64,000 nucleotides of DNA, taken from NCBI GenBank assembly GCA_964036665.1, contig OZ038529.1, forward strand, positions 3,472,001 to 3,536,000, written 5' to 3'. The stretch's first letter is position 1. Each line of letters opens with the position of its first letter. Both the position numbers and the translations under genes were made by a program. The notes below the pieces were generated by a model, which was given only the letters and a program-made list of their open reading frames with translations, was not told where the DNA came from and ran no database searches. This stretch comes from Gordius sp. MW1. Its lineage: Eukaryota; Nematomorpha; Gordioida; Gordea; Gordiidae. Below, piece by piece: positions 1-9,832 of this stretch.

Positions 1-399
1 AATTAACTCTAACCATAGCCAAAAAATTTGGTTTACAAAATAAGATGCGAGCACATAGAGTATTTCTTCAAATTTTTATTTAACCTTACTTTTATGATTT
101 AATATTTTTTACCCCTAAAAAATTAAAATAATAAAATATATTGCATAAGCGAATATAGTGATAAGGTGCGAATAAGATTGTACCTAGGTATTTCTTTGTA
201 TAATATCGGTGGGTTTGGATTGATAAAGTAAGTAGAGGGAATAAAACGCGATATTTCTCTTCATTTAAACTTTATATTGCATAATTAAATTTATTTCTTA
301 AAAACTTGCTTAAGACAAATTTTAATTCTATCGATAAATTAATTTTCCAACTAATATTTTTAATACTAAAATTATCCATAATTCGACCGGAGGTCCGAG

Positions 400-1134
400 C
401 CTGGCCCGAATTGACTAAAGCAAACAGATCTTTTATAAAATATGATATAAATAACCTCAATTTGATATTTAATAATTATCTTCGTACACCATACATAATA
501 TAGCTTCCAAGCTTCAGCTTTTTTCCCCTCTCTTATAATGTTTTGTTCTAAATTGCAAATATTGTTCCATTTTATAAATATATTCATATTAGCTGTTACT
601 TTAAAATAAAATAAGAAAATATTATAAAAAGTTTTTAACTTGGAACTGTAATATAGAATATTTTTTATAAAGTTAGATTTCGATTCGTATTCAAACTAAA
701 AGCTGATCATTTCAAAAGCCAAGCAAATCTAATTGAGTATCCTAACCCTAACCCTTACCCTAACAACCCTGACCCCACAAGACATCAAGCATTTTATATT
801 AGCTTATGAAATGAACAGCTTTTAGTTTGAACAGAAACGTAGATTTCCAGTTAGAAAGTATTTGCTGAATAAATTGTAGCCAGTGGAAATGAAAATTTTA
901 TTTTTAACTTACCCTTGTTGTAAATTAAGAATAATAACAATTTAATGCATTATGTATTTATATGGTAAAATAATTTTCAAAAATTTTAAAATAAATGTTT
1001 AAGATTTAATATTTGAAAAGTCGGGCTTGGGCTCGGGTCGGGCCAAAAATAAAAGGTCATTCGGGCCGGGATTGGGCAAAATATAAACTGAGACGTCGGG
1101 CCCGGGTCGGGCAAAAAATTTCATTTTGCAGGGC
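400..1134 (-). mobile_element. GC-rich-ended hAT-like MITE (CCCGAGCC family)
   Basis: Ends rich in CGGGCTCGGGTCGGGC around an AT-rich middle. The reverse complement matches 19842-20432 across ends and middle (shared GTACACCATACAT / ATGTATGGTGTAC). The right end TGCAGGGCTCTA resembles hAT termini. The left terminus is eroded, so no target duplication is visible. Confidence 0.55.
738..766. repeat. interstitial telomere-like repeat
   Basis: CCTAACCCTAACCCTTACCC then TAACA, about four units of the TTAGGG type. It lies inside the composite element. A shorter run is at 30326-30340. Confidence 0.7.
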
Positions 1135-1801
1135 TCTAGCTATAATACCCTTATTGCGTTCCATTTCACTCTACCTACTTGTTTAAATCAAACCCACCGA
1201 TTTTATACAAAGAAATACACAATAATGGATGAATATACAATATATAGTAAGATTGTACTCGTGGGCGTAACTGGGGGGGGGGGGGGGGGGGCTCTCTAAA
1301 TGGAAAAAAAAAATATAAGCACCCTAAAAATTTGAAAAAATTTGTTTTGCCCCCCTGCCTTTGATTAAACTTAACTTTAATTAATATTTAATTCAATTAT
1401 TTTTTTAAAATTAAATAACAATATGATATTAATAGTTTTGTTTGTGTAGTTATTCATTTATTTCATTTGCTATCAAATTGAAATTCAAATGGATATTAGT
1501 AAAATTTGTCGCACATCAAATTGTAAGCTTATTTTTTTAGATATATAAATAATTTAAAAAAAGTATTCATGAATATGATAATTTACATTGTAAAAAAAGC
1601 ATAGCATTTGAAAATTTACAGCAGGACCTTATGAAAGTGAGGATAAATTTTGTGATCTTAATTTTGACTTAATGAAGGTTTAATTTAATATCACTTACAC
1701 GCATTAGATTTAGAACTTTAGTCTTTTCAGTTTTAATAATTTAGCAAAAGCTTATTTCAGAAAATTTCATGTGTTTGGCCCAATAATTTTTAAGATATAA
1801 G

Positions 1802-1935
1802 CATGGGCGTAGCCAGCATTGGGATTAGAGGGGGCAATAATAATTTTAGCCATAATTTAACAAAATTCTGGATTTAAAGGGGGGGGGGGGGGCAGCCGCC
1901 CCTCCCTGCCCCCCCTCCCGCTAGTTACACCCATG
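1802..1935. mobile_element. CATGGGCGTAGCC MITE copy
   Basis: Opens CATGGGCGTAGCCAGC and ends CTAGTTACACCCATG, with the family's G-run and C-run inside. Flanks GATATAAG and AATATGAG agree at 6 of 8 bases, an eroded 8-bp duplication. A further partial copy lies at 1260-1350. Confidence 0.75.
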
Positions 1936-2411
1936 AATATGAGCGTTTGGGGTTTCATAAACCCCATAAGGTCAGTTAAGAAAAAAATTTAAATTTTTTC
2001 TATATTTTTTTCTATAAAAAATAGAAATTTACGCAGGTATATAACATGCAATATGAATTGCTACGTATGATTTTATTTTTATAGTCATTGAAAATTTTGT
2101 GGGGCTATTTTTAGTAATTTTTGTAGTAAGCTGATATTAATACACTTCAATTTAGGATTGCCTTTATCATATATATATCTAATATATAAAATTCTTGTGT
2201 CACGGTGTTTGTAGTTAAACTCCTCCGAAGCGGCTTGACCGATTTTTATGAAAATTTCTGCGAATATTTGGTAGGTCTTTCTTTTTTTTGGATGCATCAG
2301 GTGCAGGCAAAATATTTCTCATTTCAATAATTCTTGCCGAGATTTGATACAAAAATGGCATCGCATTGGCCGTGTCATTAAAATATTAATGAAAATTCGA
2401 AGTCAGCATTT

Positions 2412-2894
2412 TTGAATGGCAAGTTCCGAGGTGCACATGTATGCTGCCCCACAAATGTGCCGATTGAATTCAAACGCATTAAATTTCCAATAATGTTTGC
2501 ATTCGCAATGACAATCAATAAGGCGCGAGGCCAAACGATGTCTATTTGTAGCTTAGATTTTGCCACACGATGCTTTTCTCATGGACAGCTATATGTGGCA
2601 TGGTCTCGCGTGGGTAAACTATCCAGTTTGTTTGTGTTGACTAGTGTTGTAACAACGGCTAAGTTTTGTTTGACGATCTTTGGTTTTAGTCGACTAAACG
2701 TGAACAAACCAAAAGTTTTTTGGTCTATTTTTCTTAGTCGACCTTAAAACTGGTTTGAAACACACCAGAGTCGACCATTAGTCTTAGTAAAAACAAGGGT
2801 CGACCAACCAAAACCCAGCCGTTTTTACAACACTAGTGTTGACTAAAGACGGACTACCCAAAAATATTATATACTTTATCGCACTAGAGATTGA
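2412..2894 (+). pseudogene. Helitron helicase C-terminal fragment, split by a MITE
   Basis: Pif1-like helicase C-terminus: KFPIMFAFAMTINKARGQT, then [17 protein letters not shown]. The copy at 9250-9576 reads through the same region without the insert. The MITE at 2642-2835 splits it and the frame resumes with LTKDGLPKN-like sequence to TGA at 2892-2894. Non-functional. Confidence 0.85.
2642..2835. mobile_element. 194-bp hAT MITE with exact 8-bp target duplication
   Basis: Ends TAGTGTTGTAACAACGGCT and AGCCGTTTTTACAACACTA form terminal inverted repeats. GTGTTGAC stands at 2634-2641 and 2836-2843. The uninterrupted site is seen at 9513-9520 (GTGTTGGC), which proves the insertion. Rich in GTCGAC/GTCGACTAAA inside. 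Confidence 0.93.
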
Positions 2895-3600
2895 TGATGA
2901 ATTATTTAATCGTCATAATATGATGTATATATAGCTATCAAAAAGGATTTTATAAAGTATAAAATTAATATATGATTTGTGTATTGTCATTTCATAGGCC
3001 AACATTGTCACAATCCATTCTTATTTCAATCATACCACATACCCATACACTGATATTATTTTCTAGAAATAAGCTGCCTTAAATTCTTTGATATATTTCC
3101 TATTGATAGGTACCAACTATTTAGCCAAATAAAAACTAAACAACTCTTGGCCGGGCTCAGTTAGTACAATATATTTCAAACAAGCCTAACAAATATGGTC
3201 TCAAAATTTATTCTCTTGTGGTTGCAAAAACTTTCTATACATATAATTTAGAATTTTATGCAGGTTTTAAGCCAGAGTCTTTTAAAGTAAGAAACAAGCC
3301 AGAGGGATTGAGATTCTAGACCGCCCAGTTGATTGCCTCTTTCGAACAATGAAGATAGTCTGCATTGATGGTTCGTACCACGAGTGGCATGAAACCTATC
3401 CCAGTAAACTTCTAGGAATGCTGCTTAAAAATTCTGAGCTTTCATGTTCCATTGCTTTAAGGTAGGAATTAGCTAAACTAAAGACTTTTCTTGTCGGAAT
3501 TGTCTTACTTTAGTAGACGAATATGCCAGGCACCCTATACATTTACACAAACAAACTTAAATATATAAGGCACAACAAAGCCAATTTATTAATTCAAGCT

Positions 3601-3915
3601 GCCCTTAAAACCACAAAATATTCCACCCTTTTGGCATCCAATATTTTTATCTCTGTTGCCACATGCTGCTTCCTTCGGTAAAGGCCAAGGTTTAAAAAAA
3701 TGTGGAAAACGTTCTCCAAAATCTAAGTTTTCCACGCCTTTTTTCTCATGCTACAACTTGAGATTTTTATTGTACAATACAACTTCAAATTCTTTGCCCA
3801 CTCTTGACCTATTTAGACGACAATGATATATATTTTTGTATTTTACTAATATGGCTTTTTTGTATTACGCTTATATAAGTGACTTTGTTTCATAAAAATA
3901 AACTTTTTAACACTT
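3601..3915 (+). repeat. retroelement 3'-tail repeat with A-rich end
   Basis: The segment TTTTTTGTATTACGCTTATA then GTGACTTTGTTTC and AATAAACTTTTTAAC recurs at 17513-17580 and 20565-20640, each followed by an A-rich tail. This looks like the 3' end of a LINE or SINE. No coding part recognised. Confidence 0.55.
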
Positions 3916-3949
3916 CAAAATAAAAATTAATGCCTTTATAATTTGCTAG

Positions 3950-5851
3950 AGGTTAATTCTCAGCAACAATAAAATAAATTTACTATCTACTTTGAATAGC
4001 TTCAATAATATTTTAAACACAATAAACTATAAATATCCTGACAACACACATTTAAAAAATTCATTAGAATCTTTTCTCTCTAATACTTTAAACAATGACT
4101 GTCCTTCAAAAGTTGACAAATGTAAATTAAAAAAAGAAAAAGAAGCCTTTTTAATTGTCAAATCAATAAAGTCTAATAGTAATATAAGAATATGCAAAGC
4201 AGATAAAGGAGGACAGCTAGTAGTAATGAATACAGAAGATTATAACAAAAAAATGCTTGATATTTTAAAAGATAATAGTTTGTTCAAGGAGTTAAAAAAG
4301 AATCCTACTAATGTCCGGGAAAAAAAGCTACAAAGCTTTTTATTAAACTTATCTAAAAATAATATAATAAGTTCTTCTTTATATTGGAAGTTAAGACCCT
4401 CCACTTCCCGCACTCCTCAAATTTATGGGTTACCCAAAATTCATAAACCCTCAATTCCATTAAGACCAATAGTATCTTCATATAATTCCTACAACTTTAA
4501 TGTTAGTCAGTACCTAATATCAATTTTACAACCATATGTTGATTCACCCTTAATTCTTAAAAACTCTTTAGATTTGATTAATCGCTTGAAAAGCTTCCCT
4601 TTACCAGATTCATTTTCACTTGTAAGTTTTGACATCCAATCACTATTTACAAACATTCCTCTAGACCATGCCATAAATTATTGCTTGAAACTTTATGACA
4701 AAATTCAACAACCCCCCTTTACCAAAACTATCTTTAAAGATTTATTAAATTTTTGCACAACAAATAACTTTCAGTTTAATAACATTAATTATGATCAAAT
4801 TGATGGTACTGCTATGGGTAATCCCCTTGCTCCAATTATTTCTAACATATTCCTTAACGAACTAGAATCCTACATACAAACTTCCAGTTTATTCCCCCCT
4901 TTTTATGCCAGATACGTTGATGATATTTTATGTATTTGGCCTCATAACCTAACCACTGACTTAAACGACTTCTTAAATGTGTTGAATTCATTTCATAAAA
5001 AGATAATCTTTACAGTGGAAATAGAAACCAACAAACAGTTACCATTTTTAGATGTAACCCTCCACAACCTAAATGACAAAATTATCACAACAGTTTATCG
5101 TAAACCAACTGACTCTTCTCAATTTATACCATGGCACAGCCACTCCCCCTCATCTTTTAAAATCAACACTTTTAGGATGATGGTTAAAAGAGCTATAACT
5201 CATTGCTCTCTAGAATCTGATAGAGACATTGAAATGGATAATATAACACAAAGATTTTTAGAGCTAAATTATCCCCTTGATTTGCTCACAAACATTAAAA
5301 ATAAATTTTTAAAATTCCCTAAAATGTCAACTAATGTAGACTCCACTCCTAATACAGATCATTATATCTCTATTCCATTTCACACTAATCTTAGTAATAA
5401 TTTCCTAAAAGAAATCAAAAAGATTTTACATGTTCACAAAATAGACAATTTCAAGTTTTCTCAGAAAACCACATCCAACCTATTCTCATTAATTAAGCCC
5501 ATTAATAACATTACAGATAAAAATCTTGTTTCTAATTTAATTTATAAAATCTCCTGCGCCGATTGCGACCAATTTTACGTTGGAGAAACTAAAAGAACCT
5601 TAGCACAAAGAATTCAAGAACACAAGGCCCCGTTAACAAGATGCGCAACACACTCCGCCGTGGCCGAACACTCGCTAACCAATCAACATAGCATTGATTG
5701 GGACAACCCGACCGTTCTTTACAAAGCACGATTCAACCAAGAAAGGAAATTCGTAGAAAGCGTCCTGATCGATCGCCTCAAGCCGAAAATCAACGACCAA
5801 CCCGGCCAATTTCGAAGCTACAAGCACACCCATCCTCACCTACCTTTATAA
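3950..5851 (+). CDS. Penelope-like element: reverse transcriptase plus GIY-YIG endonuclease
   Basis: Open frame of over 620 codons without internal stop. RT motifs in order: SFDIQSLFTNIP (motif A, about residue 211 counted from 3992), GTAMGNPLAPIISNIF (motif B), ARYVDDILCIW (motif C, about 309), LPFLDVTL. A GIY-YIG endonuclease follows (about 518-600): CDQFYVGETKRTLAQRIQEH and FVESVLIDRLKPKIN. This order is specific to Penelope-like retroelements. No ATG opens the frame: a TAG stands at 3947-3949 and the first in-frame ATG is near 4225, so the N-terminus is truncated or reached by splicing. The clean frame suggests a fairly young copy. Confidence 0.95.
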   Translation, partial: RLILSNNKINLLSTLNSFNNILNTINYKYPDNTHLKNSLESFLSNTLNNDCPSKVDKCKLKKEKEAFLIVKSIKSNSNIRICKADKGGQLVVMNTEDYNKKMLDILKDNSLFKELKKNPTNVREKKLQSFLLNLSKNNIISSSLYWKLRPSTSRTPQIYGLPKIHKPSIPLRPIVSSYNSYNFNVSQYLISILQPYVDSPLILKNSLDLINRLKSFPLPDSFSLVSFDIQSLFTNIPLDHAINYCLKLYDKIQQPPFTKTIFKDLLNFCTTNNFQFNNINYDQIDGTAMGNPLAPIISNIFLNELESYIQTSSLFPPFYARYVDDILCIWPHNLTTDLNDFLNVLNSFHKKIIFTVEIETNKQLPFLDVTLHNLNDKIITTVYRKPTDSSQFIPWHSHSPSSFKINTFRMMVKRAITHCSLESDRDIEMDNITQRFLELNYPLDLLTNIKNKFLKFPKMSTNVDSTPNTDHYISIPFHTNLSNNFLKEIKKILHVHKIDNFKFSQKTTSNLFSLIKPINNITDKNLVSNLIYKISCADCDQFYVGETKRTLAQRIQEHKAPLTRCATHSAVAEHSLTNQHSIDWDNPTVLYKARFNQERKFVESVLIDRLKPKINDQPGQFRSYKHTHPHLPL

Positions 5852-5893
5852 TTTCATAACAGATAATACTCTAATTTTAATTAATATATTCTC

Positions 5894-6206
5894 CTGTGTC
5901 GATTACCATCAATTTTTAGACTTGGAGAGACAAAAACAACAACAAAAAAAAAAAAGAACACCGACACAAAGCTCCAAAAATGCGCGACCTACTCCGCCTT
6001 ACCCTAAGCCTAACTATCGTTAAAGATTCAACATGGCAGATTGGATAACTCGACTGCCATTCACATAGCGTGATACAACAAAGGAATTTCGTAGAAAGCG
6101 TTTTAATCGACCGCGTCAAGCCCAAAAAACAAACAAACAAAATCAACGACCATCCAATTTCATTACCACAAGCCCATACATCCACACATATTTTTATATT
6201 ATTCAC
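5894..6206 (+). pseudogene. tandem decayed copy of the GIY-YIG tail
   Basis: Directly after the element's stop, the last part of the endonuclease recurs in decayed form: CTCCTGTGTCGATTACCATC matches the CTCCTGCGCCGATTGCGACC region, and QQRNFVESVLIDRVKPK repeats QERKFVESVLIDRLKPK. Stops and a poly-A tract break it. Either a tandem duplication or a second element's 3' end. Confidence 0.8.
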
Positions 6207-6620
6207 TATGTCTACCTACCCGTTCAATACTCAAAACTATAATTTGTTAAGCACAGTTATTATATTTATATATTAAATAACTCTGTTCCCCCCTTTTCTC
6301 TTATTATTTAGCTATTTACTTTTTTCGCACCTTTTTCCTATCTCCATATGTATCTACTCTATTCTTATAAAAAACATCCATCCCTACAATCGCTATTGTT
6401 AATTTCTCGCTATAACCAGTTTTTGTAATTTTTTTTTTTTTTTTGTATCTATATCATCGTTGTTATAATCACTTTACTTCATTTTTATTTTTTGAGACTT
6501 CATCTTCTCCTTTTTTTTTTTTTTTTTTCCTGAAGATGGACTACAAGTGTCCGAAATATTGCGTTCCATTTCCCTCTACCTACGCTATCAATCCAAATCC
6601 ACCGTATTTATACAATGAAA
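6207..6620 (+). repeat. Penelope-like element 3' untranslated/terminal region
   Basis: Poly-T tracts, then TGAAGATGGACTACAAGTGT and CCGAAATATTGCG, ending in CTACCTACGCTATCAATCC and TTTATACAATGAAAT, the end shared with 186-235 (inverted) and 1150-1220. Confidence 0.65.
6530..6560 (+). ncRNA. hammerhead-like ribozyme core (candidate)
   Basis: CTGAAGA fits the hammerhead box CUGANGA. GGAC...GTCC can pair as stem II and is followed at once by GAAA, the second conserved box. Hammerhead motifs are known in Penelope-like terminal repeats. Stem I/III pairing is not clear and one base sits unpaired at the foot of stem II, so self-cleavage is uncertain. Confidence 0.4.
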
Positions 6621-6639
6621 TTTTAATTAACATTGTTTA

Positions 6640-7167
6640 ACAAAACAAAATTTTCAAAGAATAGATTCATCTAAATTAAGACTTTTAGTGAAAACTAAAA
6701 ATTAAAAAAAATAAGGCTAAAAGCTTATTTTTAAAATACATTATAGGCAATCGTAATGGTGGAGATGAATAAACTTCAAGTCAGAGTGCATTTGAAGCAT
6801 ATACTGCCATCTAGCGGATAAATATATTTGAAATGTATGATGATATTATGTATTACTATATCTTATTAAATATGTATGTTATTAATTAAAATAGTAGATT
6901 TATTTTTACATTTTATTGAAAAATAATTAATTTACTATTGTATTTAACAACTAATATAACATTGAACATATAGTAAACCATACAAAATTTAAAATACATT
7001 TATATATAAGATAGGGTCGACTTCTAAAACAAAACTCTAGGACCTAGCTAGAGCTCTACGCGATAGAAAAGCAGGCTGGTTGTTACTGGCTGATTGCTAG
7101 ACTTTGTCGCAAGAAAGGCAGGCGATGCTAAAGCTAGCTTAGCGATGCTAGCCTTTAGATTTTTTAA
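6640..7167. other. no gene seen
   Basis: AT-rich DNA. The only landmark is CTGCCATCTAGCGG at 6804-6817, the reverse complement of a motif in the Helentron 5' ends at 25398 and 25861, so a fragment of that family is likely here. Confidence 0.5.
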
Positions 7168-7931
7168 TAGGGTTGCTTGCAACCTACACAATACAATAAA
7201 TACTAAAGTCAAGTGCTTAAAATTCCTTCAGGAATACAATTTACCCCCCCCCCCCCCTTCTTTCCCTTAATAATAGTTATTTTGTACATTGAATCACATT
7301 GATTTGTGTTCATTTTTATTACAACATCTGGTTAATTTCATTGTTGAACTTATAAGTATATCTTTTTCCGTCCTTAAGCCGTTAACAATTCGTTCAAATA
7401 ATAATTGACTTGACATAGTTAACAGCCCTAATTTTTATAGACACTATATTTTATAAAAAAAAAACCAATTTATGTTAATGTAAACTCCTTACCATGGTCT
7501 TGTATCAATAAGTAAAAAAAGTGGAAAGTTCAATCGCTAATTAATTTCAGTCAAAATTTAATAAATCAAGCTATTTTTGGCTAAATAAATTAATCCTAGA
7601 ATAATTATCAAGGATATCATTTTAGGTAGCCATACTAACGTCATTAATTCAATGCTTATTTAATTGTTATTAATTGAGGATTAAAGAATTAGGAATCCAA
7701 TTTATATTGGTACAATTCCACAAATTGATTTATTCAAACAAATATAAATAATTGTGTCTCTTAAAAAACCATGTTAAATTATATTTTGTTAATTTAATTG
7801 CGACTTGTATTTATAAATCTATCCCATGACAATCACAAAAAATTTCTATAAGAAAGAAAATCTGTATTTAAATTTGTAAATGTAATTCACTTGAAATATC
7901 TAAATATTTTCCAAATATTTACAACACTTAT

Positions 7932-8003
7932 TTTTCAATAGCTCAGTGGTAGAGCATTCGACTGCAGATCGAGAGGTCCCCGGTTCAAACCCGGGTGCCC
8001 CCT
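7932..8003 (+). pseudogene. tRNA-Cys(GCA) relic with destroyed acceptor stem
   Basis: From position 8 on it is a textbook tRNA-Cys: TAGCTCAGTGGTAGAGCA (A box), anticodon GCA in GACTGCAGATC, and B box GGTTCAAACCC, ending TGCCCCC. The 5' acceptor strand is TTTTCAA where about seven G-rich bases are needed, so only one acceptor pair can form. A 5'-truncated copy or SINE head. Confidence 0.88.
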
Positions 8004-8030
8004 TTCTTTACCTTTCGCTCCGTTTAGTTA

Positions 8031-8092
8031 TAGTGCGTTTTATATTTTTTTAGTCGTGAATGTAATTTTTCATATATCATTTAATAAAAATA
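8031..8092 (+). repeat. tail shared with 36781-36850
   Basis: TTAGTTATAGTGCGTTT and TTTTTAGTCGTGAATGTAAT recur, inverted, at 36781-36850 (ATTACATTCACGACTAAAA, GCGCTATAGCTAAA). The repeat begins just after the tRNA relic, as the body of a tRNA-derived SINE would. Confidence 0.5.
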
Positions 8093-8649
8093 TTTATAAT
8101 TGAAAAAAAAAATTTATTTACTTTAATCATATCCACAAAATATGAAGAAAAAAAGAAACAAAAATTTAAACTTATCCGACAATAAACAAAAAGATCATTG
8201 ACATGTAGGAAATGCTGGTGTTTGAAAAGCTAAATTAAATCAAAAACACTGTACAAATTTTCTAGTGTGAATATACATGAATTAATTGCAAAATGATGTC
8301 ATAATTGTTTATTGACTAGGGCTTTTGGACTAACTGAACTGAATAGGCCCTGCCCCAAATCTTAAAGGATGTGGGGCTTTAAGTCTAACTGAGACGCTCG
8401 GGCAATAAAAAAATGAGACCTTAAAATACAAATACTTAATGGTACACTTAGATAAAAACTTTTTGAAATTTTAATTATTTAATCATTTTATTGTGTAGTT
8501 GCAAGCAACTTTTGAAAATTTTCTTATCTAATATTCATTTTAATGTGTATGCAAGCAACCCTATTAAAAAATCAAAAACTGTAGCTTTTTAACCCTGTAT
8601 TGCATGGACTATGTTAGAATAATTTTTTTTAGTAAACTAGATTTTTTAT

Positions 8650-9576
8650 TTCTCTCGATACTCGGGTGATTTCAGACAAACACTCCCCGTCATTCCACGT
8701 TCAACGTATGCTGATGAGATCAACGCTTGCTTAAAATCATCGTCACTGAGGCGTAATGTTTAAAAGTTAGAAGTGAAATTAAACATGCGCGTTCACATGC
8801 TTAAAGATCCATCCGCTGAAACATTCTCAAAACAACTGTTAGAAAATGGTGATGAAAAAGTTGCTTTGTATAAAAATACTGGATGCATAAAATTACCTTC
8901 GGATTTTTGCACAATCGTCGACTCAAAATGCTCTTATCGACCACATATTTCCAGGTCTATATACACAGTATAAAAATCTTGCCTAGATGTCCGAAAGAGC
9001 AATATTGTCAAAAATGTGGATGAAAATAATTTAAATTCTAAGATACAACAGTTGTTGCCAGGTGACTTGGTGTCATACAAATCTGTCGATACAGTTTGTG
9101 ATGCTAACGAAGCTGTAAAGTGTCCAATGGATTTGTCAGGTATGCCACCACACCTTTTACAATTGAAGGTTGGATCTCTGGTAATTTTGCTTCGTAATTT
9201 AAACCCACCATGGCTGTGCAATGGCACACGATTAGTCATTAAAAAATTTATGAAAAATGTTATCGAAGTCACCATTTTGAATGGCAAGTTCCGAGGTGAA
9301 AATGTATTAATGCCACGAATCCCTATGATTCCCACAGATGTGCCTATTGAATTCAAAAGTATTCAATTTCCAATTAGATTGGCATTCGCAATGACAATTA
9401 ATAAGGCTCAAGGTCAAACGATGTCTATTTGTGGCTTAAATTTGGGCACATCATACTTTTCCCACGGACAGCTATACGTGGCATGTTCTCGCGTGGGTAA
9501 AATATCCCGTTTGTTTGTGTTGGCTAAAGATGGACTAACCAAAAATATTGTATACTCCATCGCACTTAGAGATTGA
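8650..9576 (+). pseudogene. Helitron Pif1-like helicase C-terminal part
   Basis: Two frames: 8773-8973 (NMRVHMLKDPSAETFSKQLL) and 9016-9576 ([50 protein letters not shown]), the latter closing at TGA. A stop or frameshift near 8975-9010 and another upstream of 8773 break it. Helicase motifs V and VI are preserved in the second frame. The N-terminal replication initiator is absent. Confidence 0.9.
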
Positions 9577-9806
9577 TGATGAATTATTTTTTAATCGTTA
9601 TAATTCGATGTATATATAGGTATCAAAAATTATTTAAAAAAATATAAAGAATGAAATTAATAAATGATTAGTGTATTGTCATTTTATGGGCCAACATTGT
9701 CACAACACCTCATTCTTATTTTTATCATAACCACATACCCATACACTTATAGTATTTTCTAGAAATAATATATAAACAACGTTTGCCGGGTCAGCTAATA
9801 TATATA
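8650..9806 (+). mobile_element. Helentron 3' half (helicase C-terminus to 3' end)
   Basis: 5'-truncated. Begins inside the helicase (FRQTLPVIPRSTYADEINAC) and runs to the Helentron 3' end AACGTTTGCCGGGTCAGCTA. It abuts the 3' end of an inverted copy beginning near 9806. Confidence 0.8.
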
Positions 9807-9832
9807 TACTAGCTGACCCGGCTAACGTTGTT
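9776..9832. repeat. palindromic tail-to-tail Helentron junction
   Basis: AACGTTTGCCGGGTCAGCTA is followed by an AT spacer and then TAGCTGACCCGGCTAACGTT, a 20-base inverted repeat differing at one base. It joins the 3' ends of a plus-strand and a minus-strand copy. Confidence 0.9.

Larger units (their letters stand above)
184..1247. mobile_element. composite element with inverted Penelope-type ends, 11-bp target duplication
   Basis: TAAGATTGTAC occurs at 173-183 and 1248-1258, directly flanking the block. The left end (about 186-235) is the reverse complement of the right end (about 1150-1220): TATTTCTTTGTATAAT and CCACCGATTTTATACAAAGA. The same end sequence follows the Penelope-like element at 6555-6620. 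The middle holds a CGGGC-rich MITE (about 400-1134) and telomere-like repeats. Inverted terminal pieces fit Penelope-like biology, where terminal repeats can be arranged in opposite orientation. Confidence 0.65.
2176..3175 (+). mobile_element. Helentron-type Helitron, internally deleted
   Basis: The 5' end TATCTAATATATAAAA plus AAACTCCTCCGAAGCGGCTT matches (reverse complement) the 5' end of the copy at 9806-13198. The 3' end GGCCGGGCTCAGTTAGTA matches the Helentron 3' end at 9780-9806. In between, a Walker A fragment (ASGAGKIFLISIILAE) is joined directly to the helicase C-terminus, so most of the transposase is missing. Confidence 0.75.
7168..8563. mobile_element. TTAA-flanked terminal-inverted-repeat element
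   Basis: Starts TAGGGTTGCTTGCAACCTAC and ends GTATGCAAGCAACCCTA, an inverted repeat of about 20 bases with a 3-base gap. TTAA flanks both ends (7164-7167 and 8564-8567), the target duplication of piggyBac-type elements. A second, subterminal GTTGCAAGCAAC lies at 8500-8515. No transposase is visible, so it is non-autonomous. Confidence 0.65.

Noticed and set aside
272-587. Small frames near 300-590
   Set aside because: Inside the CCCGAGCC MITE; overlapping on both strands without motif.
738-766. True telomere
   Set aside because: Only about four units, internal, and inside a bounded mobile unit.
7932-8003. Functional tRNA-Cys gene
   Set aside because: The 5' acceptor strand cannot pair with TGCCCCC; only one pair possible.
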